A stretch of DNA of 64,000 nucleotides, taken from NCBI RefSeq assembly GCF_020360975.1, contig NW_025408670.1:4216001-4280000 (forward strand), given 5' to 3'. Under the pieces are notes generated by a model that saw only the letters and a program-made list of their open reading frames with translations, did not search any database and was not told where the DNA came from. Below are positions 1 to 13,650 of the stretch, one piece after another; the stretch's first letter is position 1, and each line of letters starts with the position of its first letter. Position numbers and translations under genes: made by a program. This stretch comes from Hirsutella rhossiliensis. Taxonomy: Eukaryota > Ascomycota > Sordariomycetes > Hypocreales > Ophiocordycipitaceae.

Positions 1-3000
1 GACTAGAGAAAGATAAATTTATTATATAGGAAGTAGTACTCTCGATAAGATACTAGGAGACGACTTTAAAAGACCTTATAGCGATTCCTATAATATATAT
101 AAACACGGTCCTTATACCTTTCCGCTCGCTTAAGTATATATAAGACCTACCCTATATTTAAGTATAGCTCGGTAGCTAGAAAGCTAAAGTTCTAAGCGCC
201 TTAATCGATACTAGGTCTAAAGGAAACCTTATTACTAAAAGATATATAAATATATATAGGCTTAAAATCCTACTAATAAGAGTATTAACGATAGCGTATA
301 CCGGGTCCCTTATAGATATAGTTAGGGAGGTAGAGACTAATCTCTATCTAAGCACGGCCTAGATACTAATCCGTCTTTATATTATATTAAACGGAGTCTT
401 AGTCCCCTTTATCTTAGGTATACTATTTATTAGAGCCGCGCGTATATTATTTAATTATTCCTTAAGGAATAGCGATATATAGGTTAAATATTAGATCGGT
501 ACTATCTAGGTAGTTATACTAGTAGTAGGAGCTATTAAATAAGAGCTTTTAGATAAGGTTAATATAGTAAAATCCTTTTAGACTATAACCTTAATAGTTA
601 ATAAAGATATATATAAAAGACTAAAGCTTAAGGAGACCATATAGGAAATAGCTACCTAGCTCCTAAGAATTTTTTTTAGGCTTTAGTAATAGAAGTCGAA
701 GAAGATAACCTAGGAGCTACCTAATAATTATAGAGAGAACCCCTTATAGATACCCTAATAGCCGAGATTCTCTTACCGGGAGGTAAGATCCTTAGTTATA
801 GAGGGGGTACTAACTAAGTCCCTAACCTAGCCTACGCTAGCGTAAACGACCCCTTAATAGTACTAGTATAATAGTAATTAATTATAAACGAAGGAGATAA
901 GGCGATTCTAGCTATTAGATTTAAAATAGTAGAAGAGATTATTAAAGTTATAGTTATAGAGGCTATAGGAGAATTTAAGAAAAATATTATTAGAGCTAGA
1001 AAGAAGTTTATAAAGATCTAGAAAGGTAAAGTTAAGATAGGGAGGAAACGACCTATTAGATTATATAATCTAAGAGTTAATACTCTCTTTAAAAGAAAAG
1101 TAGATAAGATTAACCTTATTAACGATACTTTATTAAATAGCTCGACGCTAAAAGGGGACCCTAACTAAAAGAAGACTAAATAGAATACCGTTAAAGATAA
1201 GATATAGCCTAGACCCTACCTAGAATACTTAATAGGAAAATTCTTAAGTATATAGAAAAGAAAGCGGCTAATATAAGAAAGACTTAAAGTAATTTACGAA
1301 TAATTTAAGGGCTTTCTTATAAAGGTAGAAATCCGGATCTTTAATAGTATTCTATTTAATAGGAAAGTAGCGTTATCCTAGGACTTTATAGAAAGAGGTA
1401 AAGTCGACCTAGCTATAGCCCCCCTATAGGTTATTAAGATAATAGAATATAAGGTATAATAAGTAGCCTTAATCCTAATCCTAAAAGCGATAAAGTAGAA
1501 AGCTATTAATATCCTTAAAATTGGACTAGAAATAAGAGTCCTTAAAGAAGGGCATAGGCCCTATAAGAACCCTTTTTTCTTAGTAGTAAAGAAAGATAGA
1601 GGACTATACTTAATTAATTCCGATATATATATAAATACCGTTATAATAAGAGATACGAACCTACCGCTAAATATAGATAGGTTTAGCGACTACTTCTTAA
1701 TATATAAGATCCTTTCCCTCTTAAACCTTTTTTTAGGCTATAATTAGATCCCTCTTAATATTAAAAGCTATAACTTAACGATATTCGCGATACTTATTAG
1801 CCTCTTATATATATATATACTTCCTTAAGGGGCTATAAACTTAGTCGGCTAATTTATAAGGATAATATAAAGAATCCTATAAGACCTTATACCGAATATC
1901 TATAGGAATTTCCTCGATAATATAGGTATTAAGGGGCCTAATATAACGTATAATAATAAAGAAGTAGCGCTAAGAGTAAGGAGATTTATCTTTAAATACC
2001 TTATTAACCTCGATAAAGTCCTAGTTAACGTTAAACTCTCTAGTTATACGATTATAAGGGCTAAATCGAAATTCTACTAGTAAGTAACTAAAGTTATTAG
2101 TTATATTTATAGAATAAATAGAAGGTGCCCTATAAAAGCTAAAGTTATTAAAATTAAGGAATAGATAAGATACTTTAATATAACGTATATTAAAGCTTTC
2201 TTTAGTATTATAGGATACTATTAAATCTAGATTAAATAGTTCGCTATCTTAGTAAAACCCCTTATAGACCTACTAAAGAAAGAAGTCTATTAAGAATAAG
2301 GAGATAAATAAGTAAAAGCGATAGCTGCCCTTAAGGAAGCTATTATTAATCTAGTTTTTCTAATATCCCTTACTATTAGCCTTAAAAGAGGAGATATTAT
2401 TTTAATATATAATGCTAGTCTACTTAGCTAAGGGGCAGTCCTAATATAAATCGTCGATAGAAAGAGGCGCCCTATAAGGTTCGAAAGTAAAACGTAGTTA
2501 CTAGTAAAAGCTAAATATAATATAATAAAGAGGGAGTATAGGGCTATATTAAGTACGCTTAAGAGACTAAGAATATACCTATATAGCGTATATTTTATTT
2601 TAGAAACTAATATATAGGTCTTAGTCGATTAACTAAAAGGTGCCCTTAAAAACGTCCCTAGAGCTATAGTAACTTACTAGATAAGCTATATTTTCCTCTT
2701 TAACTTTACTATATAATATATTAAAGGTAAGAAGAATAGCATAGCCGATAGACTCTTAAGAAAGCTTAAAGGACCTTTTAATATATTAGATAGGGAAATA
2801 AAAGGCGATATTAAAGAATTTATAAGCTTTTACTTAAACGTAGTATAAGGGACTAAGCTATAAGGGGACTACTTAAAGGAATTAAGGATAATTATAGACT
2901 TCCTTTAAACGTTAAAATAGCTAGAGGGCCTTTCTAAATAAGACTATAGGAAGCTATATCTAAAGAGTTTAAATTTCTACGTTAAAGATTAGAAGCTTTA

Positions 3001-4500
3001 GCGACTCCCTAAGAAGGAAGAAAGGGGACCTATACTAGTCGTAGACGACCTAAAAGAACGGAAAGGGATTATCGTAAAGTACTACGCGTAAATAGGATAT
3101 AAAGGACGATAAGTTATATATACGTTCGTAAAGAATAGGTATTAATAGGCTAGCCTTTAAAACGATATTTATAGCGTAATCTCTTCTTATAAAGAATACT
3201 AATACTTTACGACTAAGAGACCCTAGGAAGTTATAACCGCGACCGCGCCTAGCTACCCTATAAGTAAGATTTACTTTAATAGCTAGTATATACTATCTAA
3301 TTATAGGTATTCGTACCTTATAGAAGTATAAGACGACTTTACTAGATAGGTAGAAGTAATCCTAGTTAAAGAAATTACTATAGGAGCTATAACTAAATTT
3401 ATACTCTCTATTATTTATAGGTATAGCGTAATACTATACGCTATAATTAATAGAGGGCCCGAAATAAAGAAAGACTTTAAGTATATCTTAAAGGATATAA
3501 GCGTTAAAGTTATTTAAACTTTAGTATATAATTTAAAGGCGAACGCAGTAGTAGAATAAGGGCACTAAAGGTTAATAATAGTACCTATAAAAATAGTAGA
3601 GAAAAAGGGTAAGTAGATTAGATACCTTAACTAAGTAATCCTTATAAACCGAATAATAGTTAAAGAGTCTTATAGAATATTAGCTTTCTACCTACTATAT
3701 AGATAGGAACCGGTACTACCTCTTAAGGTAGAACACCTAACTTAGCGACTAATCGACTAAGATAAAGTAAAGATAAAAGAAGAATTATTTAAAGTATAAG
3801 TATAAGTTTTAAAAAGGAAAGAGAAAGATATAAAAGAAGCTAAGAAAAGAGTAATAAGATATTAAAATCGATTAATAAAGAGGATAGATAAAGCTAATAA
3901 GTATATAATAAGGAAAGAAAGCCTATAACCTAGAGACTTTATCTTACTATTTAATATAAGATAATTAAATAATCTAGGGAGGTAAGCTAAGTATTAGATA
4001 AGGTAGAACGGTCCCTTTTAAGTAGTATTACGCTTAAAGTAGTCTAAGGCGTATAGGATTAAGACTTTAGATAGAATTATACTTAATAAGATAATCCTAA
4101 GAGAGTATTTAAAAAAGTTTAAAAAGGATAAGGAAGGTTAGTAGTACTTTACTAAAGATAACTAGTTACTTTAAGATAAGATTACTCTTAATAAGGGGAG
4201 GAAGGAAGAAATAATAAATAAAGTAAATAATTTACTACTCTTACTAAGTAGAGAAGCCTTAGATTAAATAGTGCTATAGTTATAACGACTCCCTAATAAA
4301 GAGTAACTATAGATACCTAAGAAAGGCCTAAGGCATACGATCGAGGTTCGGCTACTATAACTTAGTAAAGTAAAAAAGGATCTTTATATAAGAGCCTTAA
4401 AAACGCTAATTTAATAAGAAAAGGAGGAGGTAAAAAGGAGCTAAGGAGGAAAAGGTAGTAAAGATAAAAATCTATAACTATTATAAGAAGCACGCTAGAA
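1..4500 (+). mobile_element. RIP-degraded Ty3/gypsy retrotransposon (pol relic)
   Basis: No ATG ORF survives, but reading through the TAA/TAG stops gives a recognisable plus-strand pol. An RT fingers segment NPFFLVVKKDRG lies at about 1567-1605, followed by an IRDTNLPL motif near 1650. The catalytic FLDD motif reads FLDN (1910-1921). A connection/RNase H region spans about 2150-2700 and an integrase-like region about 3190-3760. In-frame stops sit where CAA, CAG or TGG codons are expected, as RIP produces. This matches the fungal gypsy family with an RDANLPP-type RT. Both ends are uncertain: the 5' end is outside the window, and no LTR could be delimited near 4.5-4.9 kb. The element is certainly dead. 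Confidence 0.72.
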
Positions 4501-7500
4501 CCTAACTAGTAACTAACGCACCGTTTAACTATCTAATTAAAGGATAACTATAGTAGCTAAGATATTTACGAGCGCTTTACCTACTACCTTATCGTTTTAA
4601 ATTTTCTACTTAAAGTTCCCTAAGTAAATAAAGATTATATTTCCTACCCTTCCTTAATAATAACCTACCCTTTACTACCTTAAAGAAGATAAATAAAGAT
4701 ATAATTAAATAATAAAGTAAGAAAACGAATATTCTTACTACTTACCTCCTTTAAAAATATAATTTTTTACTTTATAGATAAGGATATCTATTCTTTATTA
4801 TAAAGGGGGAGACCTACTATAGCGAAAATAAACGCGCTTATAAGATAAATTTTAATATATTTTTAACTTACTAAATTAAACGCGTATAACCTTAAGAGAA
4901 AAACTTTTACCGCTAAATATAGCGACTAAGTAAGGCTACCTACTCCTAGTAAACCTATTATAGACTAATATAAAGCGAACTTAAAGACTATTTAATTATT
5001 ACTTAAGAGAGAGCTTATTAAACCTATATAATCTCTTTTTAAGTAAAACGGGCGTAAGGTTAATTTCCTCCCCTTCCTCTAAATCCTTAGTAAGACTAAA
5101 GGGATTAGGGATATTATAAAGAAGATAAGGGGCGGTCTTATTATTAATATACTTATCGTAAAATTTATTAGTCTTAAGGTTAGAATAGAAATTATAACTA
5201 TATATATAGTTAGCGAATCTATTTAGGTCGTAAGTAGCCCTATAGTATCTAAGGAAGTACCGCTATTTATAAATAGGCGCCTTAGTCGAATCCTAGATAT
5301 AGTTAGCGTAAGAGCTACTAGTAGTGCTTAAAAGAAGGATATACTTATAAAAAGGAAATATAATATACTTATAAGCGGAAGTTATAGTTATTTAATAAGT
5401 TCGAATATACCTTTAATAAAGGCGAGGATTATAAGTTCTATATAAAGTAATTAAGACTACTTAAGAGTATTCCTACCGCCCTAAACTAAGCTAAGAAAAA
5501 AAGTATCCGCGCGGATAAGCGATTTCTATAAGGATATAGGTTACTAGCCGACGTCTATAATAAAGAGTATAAAAGACGATTTAATTATACCGACCTAGCA
5601 TGCTCTTAAGAAAGTAAGAGAGAGGAGAGCGACCGCGTGCTTTAATCCTAATAATATTAAGAGCTTTTAATAAAACCTATAACCGAAAGGCAATTTTTAT
5701 ATAAATTAAAAACCCTTAGTAACTAATATTATTTCTATTATAGACCTAGGTCTCGAAGTAACTATAGATCTATAAAAGAAGATAGTTAGAACGAGCTAAG
5801 TAAGATTAAATAAGTTAGATAGTCGTTACTTAAAAGTACTTTATATAAAAAGGAAAGACCTTAGTATAATAATTTTAAGTAAGAAGAGTAGTAGTAATAA
5901 GGGAAGGTTATAAAAGAGTAGTTAAAGAGAGGTTAATAATATCTAGCAGCTCTTTAGTTTTAAGTTTAGCGGTCTTATAAGATATAATAAGGAAGAAGAG
6001 GTAGTTATAAAAGGAGAAGATAAGAGGTAGCGGTCTAGAGAAATAAAGAAGATAAAAGAGAAAAGAGGAAGAAAAGGAATAAAAAGAGTAAAGAGGAGAA
6101 GAAAAGGGCAGAGATTAGATAGCTCCTTAATCGATAACCGATAGAAGAAGCTATTTAAGCGTAACCCCTAAATACGCCTAAGACCTTACCGCTATAGAGG
6201 CCGGCTAAAGTAACTAATAACCGCGCGCTTTAATAACTATTTATTCCTCTTACTATACCCTCCTTCTTCCTTCCTTCTTCTTTATTCTATATATATATAT
6301 ATATATATACTTTATACGCTTCCCTACTTATAACGATCCCTTCTATTAATATAACTCTTATATATATATATAATACCCTCTTAGCCTCTTAGCGTTATAA
6401 CTTAGAACTACTTACCCTAACTATTTAATCTTATCTTCTCCCTCTCTTTCGCTTACTCTACCCTTTTTAGAAATATAGCGGCGAACCTAAATAGCATCCT
6501 AGGCCCGGCTATAGACCTCCCTAAGAATACCGCTATCTTCTTTAGCATACTACTATTTAGGAGTAGGAGCTCTATTTTACCTACTTACTACGGCGAAGTT
6601 AAAGTAAAAGGCAGCGAAGGGCGCTTCTATACTAAAGATAAGGAAAAGTTTATAGACTAAGACTAACGAGACGTTTATAGGCAAAAGTAACCTCCTTAGT
6701 ACGTTTATAGAGATCGTTAGTACTTAATACTAATAGGCCTTATTAAACGGCGGGATATTACTTTTAAAGACGCTCGGATAATATATAAGCGCGTTAAAAA
6801 GATAAATAGATTTACTAAGAATAAGGCTTACTAAGAAGAGTATATTATCAACGTATATAACTTTCTTTATAGAGCTATCGATAAATAATAAGCTATAAGC
6901 TTTAGCCTTAACGCGATAATTAAGATCTTAATAAGAGGTATTAAGAACGCGGTATACCCCTTACCTTACCTACTATCGGTTTATACCGACTACTAAGGGG
7001 AACCTATCGAAGATATAGAAGATAGATATATAAAGTACTATAAATGCCTAAATAATAGGGAGTATTTAATTAAGTTTACCGCTCTTACCTTTAACCTTAG
7101 TCGCTTTATATATAAATAAAAGTATATAACTAGAGTTATTAACTTTTTAATAGGACTAAATAAAGGGGGACTTTACTAAGGAGCGTTCCTCTAAGACCGT
7201 AAGAAAGGAAACTTAGTTATTTTTAATACTTAGAAAAAGGGATAGTATACTAAACTCTATATATTCCTATAAGTATAGCGGTAGTTTCTTTATATCCTCT
7301 AAGTTCTTTATAACTTTACCTATATACTAGTCCCTTATACCGCTTAGTAAGAAGGGTAGGAATATAGCTACTTAGCCTTAATAATAATCTAATACTAAGT
7401 TAAAGGTATAGTTAGGCTATACCTTAAGATAATTAAATAGCGATACTTAAAGGTTAAAGTAATTCTAAAGTAAAGGTATAAGGTAATATAAGAAGCTTTA

Positions 7501-8984
7501 TAAATAGATAAAATCTTATACTAAGACTAGTATTTCTTTACGCTAGATAAAAGGATAAGTATAAAAGGCTATATTAATAGGCTAATATACGGAATCTAAG
7601 CTATTACGGCGAACGAACTTAATTATATATAAGCGATATTATAGGGTAGCGGAGTTTCCTAGTAGTTTAATAGTAGGGTTAGACGACTATAAAGGATACT
7701 ATTTAATTAGGGTTTAATAACTTTCGGCGGAGTCTTTCTTATAAGGATTCCTAGGTATAAATAGATTTACTAGTATAACTATATTATTTTAGGAGATTAA
7801 GAAGAATAAGACCTCTAGGAAGTCCTAAAAGTAGTTAACCTTTAAGATAGGCCTAGCGGATAGAAACTACCGCTCTAAAAAGATATAGAACTAGCTTATA
7901 TAGTAAGGAGAGCGAGAAAAGAGCTAACTACGCTAGCTACCCTTATAAAGTAACTTAACCCGATCGCTTAAGCTACGCGCGGTTTCTTTACGAAACTCCT
8001 CCTTAAAAAGACCCCTAACTATCTAATTACGCTAACGGGAATCGAGAATAGGCCTAGACCTTTATTACCTTAAGCGTTAACCGAATTAAGCTCCCTATTT
8101 AAACTAAGTAGCCTTTCCCTAAGTAACCTTAAGATAGGATCCCTACCTTAGAATCTATAAAGGAGAGAGCTAAGCGCCCTTACTAGTCCCTTTACCTATA
8201 TAGAAATAATGCCTTTATTTTCCCTTTTAAATATATAGCTAATTAGACCTACTCCTCGCCCGCTACTAACAACCCCTTTAAATATATAGAGGAGTAAAAG
8301 ACTTATAACTATACCCCCGCTAATAGCCCGATAAGAAGCTAGTAGGGAAGAAAGGTAGATAGCGCGGCTACTAACTCGCCTTAAGACTCTAAAATTACTA
8401 GGCGCTTAGTTAATTACCCTAAGGCTAAAGACTTTAGTAACGCTTATAGCGCGCCTTATTACTCCCTAAAAATAAAGTATAGTAATAGCCTCTCTAGCTA
8501 TAGTCCTTATAAGGTTTATACTAGGCTTTAAACCCTCCTAAGTTAAAGGAGTTAAAAACCTAGGAATATATTAAAACTACCGCTAAGATATTAATAACTA
8601 TAATTCTATATATTTATATAGGACTACTAGCAATATAATAACGATTAGTCTATAAGACTTTATAGCTTATTTAATCTAGCTATACCTAAAGCTATAGACT
8701 AGTAAAGATACTAACTACTTTATTTCCCTTACGCCCCTAGGAATAATAAGCGCGAATACTTAGGAGCGTATATAAGGGGTAGTAGATAATTATTTAAAGA
8801 AGGAAGTACGCGAGTAAAGATAGGAAAGAGCTAAATAAGTAGCTTATAAGTAAAGGGAGGAATAAATAACGTAAAGGGAAAGGATTATAGTAAAGGAGAA
8901 AAGTTCTATCGACGGTTTATTTACTTACTTATATACTTAAGAAGAGAGCCTTACTTATTATTATCGCGCCCTTTCTATTAGTAT
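4501..8984. repeat. RIPed repeat DNA, element not identified
   Basis: This is AT-rich sequence with almost no CA or TG, continuous in style with the flanking relics. Long frames with only TAA/TAG stops exist (for example about 6470-8550 on the plus strand). TGA is impossible in TG-free DNA, however, so stop type is no evidence of coding. I could not match any translated stretch to a known domain. It is probably one or more further transposon copies. Confidence 0.6.
6288..6309. repeat. (TA)n microsatellite
   Basis: An uninterrupted TA run of 22 bases inside RIPed DNA. A similar shorter TA run lies near 10,910-10,925. Confidence 0.9.
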
Positions 8985-10110
8985 CTTAGGTTAGTATAAG
9001 AATATACCCTTATATTCCTTTTTTACTATTATAAAGAAATAATAGGCATAGGGAGGCTTTATAAAATAAGCTAGTAAAAAGAGGCTCTATAATATAGTCT
9101 AAGGGAATAACCTTTAAAAGACAAAGACCTCTACTAGATAACTATACCTTCCTCTAGGAAAGGCGGGTCAGGATAAGCCTATCCTTACAAACAAAAATAT
9201 ATATAAAATGCATGAGTCAATTACGAGCAGAACGGATACCCTATTGCCTATTTTGGCCTAGCGGTTCCGAAGATATCCGCGATACGAGAATAGGTAGGGC
9301 ATAGAACATTCTAGTTAAATCCACTACTTATGCTAGAACCCATAGTCTTACGTTAACCATCACGCTATAATCAGACCACCTACTAAGTTAGGAAGATATA
9401 CTATAGATAGAGCTTTTTAAGCACTATAGAATGTGCTAGAAAGCTAACTAATTGGTCTACTAGTAGGCGAGCAATGGTCTATAAAAGACGAAGGATTTCC
9501 CTAGGAGTAGTAGATAGAATAAGCAAGTTCGCAAGCATCTTTTACAACGCTATTCTTTTAATATATTATTCAGCCCCTTATATGCTCGTTATAAATTCCG
9601 GACGAAATCCTACCCTATACTCCTTCGACCGATCTTTCCGCTTACGTTATCGATTACCCGATTCTACGCTTATTACTTATACCTTCTTATAGTTAGAAAG
9701 TCGCTAGGGAGGAGTTTAATAGGTAAGATCGCACCCCTATAGATATTAGCCCGTTAAAGGGATAAGACCCCTAGTACTCCCCTTTTAACTTACTTCTAAG
9801 TATACTTAAAGGTATTATAAAGACCTCGATTATCTAATTAGGTATATTTCTTAATTATAGTTAATTTAAATTTTTATTTTTCCTCTTTAAAGTAAAGGCT
9901 ATTAGTTACGTGACTTTAGTAAAGATAAAGAGGTATAAAGTAAAGAAATCTCTAAGACTTATATTTAGAACCTAAAGGCCCTTAGAGCTATATATAGGAC
10001 CAACGATTAGATAATTATATAGTTAATTACTCTACTAATCCTAATCTATATACTACGCGTGCTTTAAGTATATACCCTTATCCCTATTAAAATACTTACC
10101 ATAGTTAGTA
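8985..10110 (+). repeat. Left arm of a 1.1-kb inverted repeat
   Basis: The sequence from about 8985 to 10,110 matches the reverse complement of about 35,985-37,165, including the RIPed flanks and the CA/TG-containing core. Differences in the core are mostly CA/TA or TG/TA transitions, so RIP continued after duplication. Similarity is lost near 8985/37,165 and 10,110/35,985. The two arms enclose about 26 kb. The arms could be two independent insertions of one element in opposite orientation, or the ends of a composite unit. Confidence 0.75.
9166..9700. other. CA/TG-retaining island inside RIPed DNA (left copy)
   Basis: About 530 bp with normal CA and TG content, bounded sharply by RIPed sequence. 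It contains a 72-codon ATG-started frame (9474-9692) conserved in the other arm, where it also ends near the island edge. The predicted peptide resembles nothing I know, so I do not call it a gene. The conserved core carries the motif AAATCCTACCCTATACTCC. It may be a control region or a segment that largely escaped RIP. Confidence 0.65.
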
Positions 10111-10984
10111 GGTATAATTATAAGGATAATTAGCTCTTATAAGGCTAGCGTAATTAAGTTCTATAACTATATAAGCTTTACGCTATCTTCCTATATTATA
10201 GTTCCCGCCGCTTATAAGAGCGTCTCTTTAAAGTTAGGGAGGAATTCGCTAAAGGTCTACCTATCCTTTTACCTAAGGGTCTATAGCCTATCCTACGCCT
10301 TCTCTTACTCTTATATATTACCGAACGTATATATAAGGTATTAAAAGAAGTCTTATAGGTCGCGTCTACCTTTAGGGCCGCTCTTATCCTAGAATCTAAA
10401 GATCTATTATATCTAAGGCTCTAGTAGTATATTAAGGAGCGATTACTACGCTATATTATAATAGCCGTTTAGGCCTTATTTCTTATTTATTATAAACTTC
10501 GTCTATAGCCAGCTAAGAAAGAAGTAAAAGGACTTAAGCTTACTATCTTAAGTCGGCTAAGGAAGTAGCTTTTATATTAATAGTACCGCCGCTATAATTA
10601 ATATTATAGAGGTTATAGGGGTTAACGCTAGTCTTATAGACGGCTCCCTTAGTATAGTAAGAACCTTATTTTTCTTACTAGCTATTATGCTTTTAATCGC
10701 TTTTAAGATAGCTACGATACTTTTTATCCGCTTAAGGGGTAGCGGGGTACTCCTTTAAGGAAGCTATACCCTTTCTAAGAAGATATCTATTAAATCTATT
10801 AGTTAATAGCTTATACTATTATAAAGTAAGTAGAGGCGTATATATAGGTGCTATCTATAAGATAATATTAATAAGCTATATAGAGCTCTTTTATATATAG
10901 CTAGCCTATATATATATATATATATAGGATCCGGCCCTTTATATATAACTATATAGCTTAGGCTATAGCTTAAGCCTATAACTT
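10111..10984. repeat. RIPed DNA, nothing identified
   Basis: CA/TG-depleted AT-rich sequence between the inverted-repeat arm and the copia-like copy. No recognisable domain or terminus was found. Confidence 0.55.
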
Positions 10985-13650
10985 ATAATAGTTAAAGACT
11001 CTTATAGACCCTATCTTTTTATATAAGGCTAAGTAGTCTTTTTAGGCCTAGAAAAACTAGTCTTTAAAAAGGTATTTTTCTAGCTACTTTTAGTTTACTA
11101 ATAGGTCTAAGAGGTCTCTTTTATATACCTTCCTTACTAATAAAGGCTTAAAAAGCTAGCTTACTATAAATACTTTATAGGAACCGTTTTTTATAGGTAT
11201 TAAATAAAAGTTAGAAAAATAATTAAAATAAGAAAGGAGTTAGTTTTCTTTTATATTAGGCCCTATACCTTCCTTTACTTCTTAAAGTAAAGATAAAAAA
11301 GTAGCTAGGTAATCCTTTAAAAGAGGTGCCTTTCTTACCCCCTTAAGGGTCGAGATAGGAAGACTAATAGAAAAAGCTACTTTTAGATCTTCTTCTTATA
11401 TAAGAGGAGGCGTAGGAAGGTAAGTATATTCTAGCTCTATTACTTTCTTATAGTCTCTTTCTTTATTTAGATTATTTAATCTAGTATCTTCTTTTTCTTT
11501 AAAGTTAGCGTTATCCTTAACTACTTCGACGTTAGTTTCTTTTTTTATTTCTTTATCTAAGACTTCTTCTTAAGAATATTAAGAAGGAGGGATTTAGATA
11601 TTTTAAATTAGCTAATATTATAAGAGTAAGAGGGGCTATTAATCTCTTTTTCTATTAAAGAAGCTAGATTTATCGAAAATTATATCCCTAGTTAAAATAA
11701 CCTTCTATAAAAAAAGAATCTAAATCTAAAAGATATTTTTAGAATTATAGCTAATAAGGTAACTAATAAAGGCTCTAAGATTAAGCTTTCTTTTCTTCTT
11801 TCTTTTTAGCTATATATTAGTAGTTATAGCGTATACTTTATAGCTATAAGTATAAAGGTAGGCTAGTAAGGCCCTCTTTTTTATAAAGAGCTTAAAGGGT
11901 AATTTTTAGTTTATTCCTTAGGTCTTAAAAAGGGTTTCTAGGTCCCTATAGTCCCTTAGGCCCCTAAGGTCCCTTAGGGTCCGGTTCTAAAGGTAATAGG
12001 TAGTCTTAACGACTTCCCTTTAAAAGTTATAAGGAAGCTTTATAGTAAGTCTTATCGTATAGGCCCTTTTTATTATAGTACCCCTTAATCTTTTTACCCC
12101 TCCGTTCTAGGCCTAGGTATTTAGTACTAATAAGAGGGGTAAAATACCCTTTTCTTAAAGCTAATTTAAGATATCCTTTATAAATAGCCCTTTATTAAAC
12201 CGTATTTACTTTACCTTATAGCTAAAGTAGGATTTTATTTAGTTAATAAAGTCTTAAAAAGTAAACTAGTTATACTTACTTAAGTAGGTCTATAAGAAAT
12301 AAGGAAAAACTATCCCTAAAAAAGCGTTTATAAAAAACATTACCTTAATAAAGCTTTCTTAGTCTTTAGAAATATTAGTTTAGTCGACCTAAATTTCCTT
12401 ATATAGCTAGTCTAGCTATATAAGGGTTTATTTAGAAATTCCTTTCTTAGTCTTCCCTTAGCTATAGTATTTATATTTAATAGTCTTTAAGCCCTTTATT
12501 TATACGCCTTATTATTAGCCTAGCTTATATAAAGCTAAGGGGCCTAGGTAACTAAGTTATATATACTAAAAAAGACCGTCTCCTTAGGCTACTAAAAGAA
12601 GGTCCTTAGAACCTACCCTCTTAATAGGGAAAGCTAACTTTTTAAGAGGTTCCTTTCTAAGGATAGGTCGGAATTTAAGAATAAATTAACCGAATTTTTC
12701 CTTAATAAGCTTAATTATTTAATTCTTTTAGACTAGCCTTATAAGCTTAAACGTTATATCCTAAAAGATTCCTTCCTTTTAAAGAAAGCGAAAGGAAATT
12801 AAGCTCGTTAAAAATAAAAAGTAAAAAGCTACTATTTTTCGTCGAAGAATTTATATAGATCTATTAAGTAATTTTATCGTAAAATTTACCCTTTTATATC
12901 CTTTTATCTATATAGTTAATTCCCTAGTAGTAAGGTATTCCTTTTATACTTTCTTAAAGGACTAAAATTATAAGAGTATATTATAGATATTAAGGGAAGT
13001 ACTAAAGTTAAGGATAGCTAGCTTTTATAAGGGATAGTTAGAGGGTCTTAATAAGTAGTCTTATTAATTTATAAGGAAGATAAATACCGGATTTACTATA
13101 CTAACGATTTTTCCTTAAATTTATAGCTTAAATAAAGGTAGCGGCGTTATTAGTTACTATTTCTTAGTAACCTAAATCTCGTTTATCTTCTTTTATAATA
13201 AGGGGTCCTCTTTAAGAGACTTTTTAATAATATCTTTTAGTCCTTTAAGAGGTATAATTCTAAAAGGTCGAATTTCCTTAAAAATCTACTAGTAGTCTTT
13301 TAGCCGATAGGGCCTTTTATATACTTAGTAGGTAGGTCGATTCCTCCTTATTCTTTTTTTATCCTAGTTTAAAAGGTCTACTTAAAAACCCCCCCTTTTT
13401 ACCTTTTATTACTAATTTTAATAAAGAGGTTCGATTTCGACTAGTTCCTTAATTTTTTAACTAATAGACTAAAAGGTTTATTAAAGGACTAGTTAGGCCG
13501 GTCTAACTAATAGGACCGGGGCCGGGCCTAGAGTAAGAGGCGGAGCTAAGGCTATAGCTATAGTTAAAGATAGCGTTAAGGCTCTTAAAGGAGGAGGAGC
13601 TAAAAGGGCAATAGCTATAGTAGTAGTAGTAAGGGCTATAGTTATCGCGA
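10985..13650 (-). mobile_element. RIP-degraded copia-like segment, copy 1
   Basis: The same 2.7-kb sequence occurs in the same orientation at about 27,765-30,480. Read on the minus strand near 11,640-11,760, both copies give a decayed form of the Ty1/copia integrase C-terminal signature, with VILTRDIIFD preceded by a SYNSKNIF-like stretch. Reverse transcriptase was not found, so only the gag/integrase half may be present. This copy is more deeply RIPed than copy 2: several TGC triplets kept in copy 2 are TAC here. A low-complexity GC-richer tract lies at 13,500-13,640. Confidence 0.55.

Noticed and set aside
6470..8550. Long plus-strand frame interrupted only by TAA/TAG, as a RIPed gene
   Set aside because: TG-free DNA cannot contain TGA in any frame, and the stop density is about what the TA-rich composition would give. 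No domain was recognisable.
9474..9692. 72-codon ORF conserved in the inverted copy (36,444-36,659) as a gene
   Set aside because: Both copies are recent duplicates, so conservation proves nothing about coding. The peptide has no recognisable features, and the frame simply spans the RIP-spared island.
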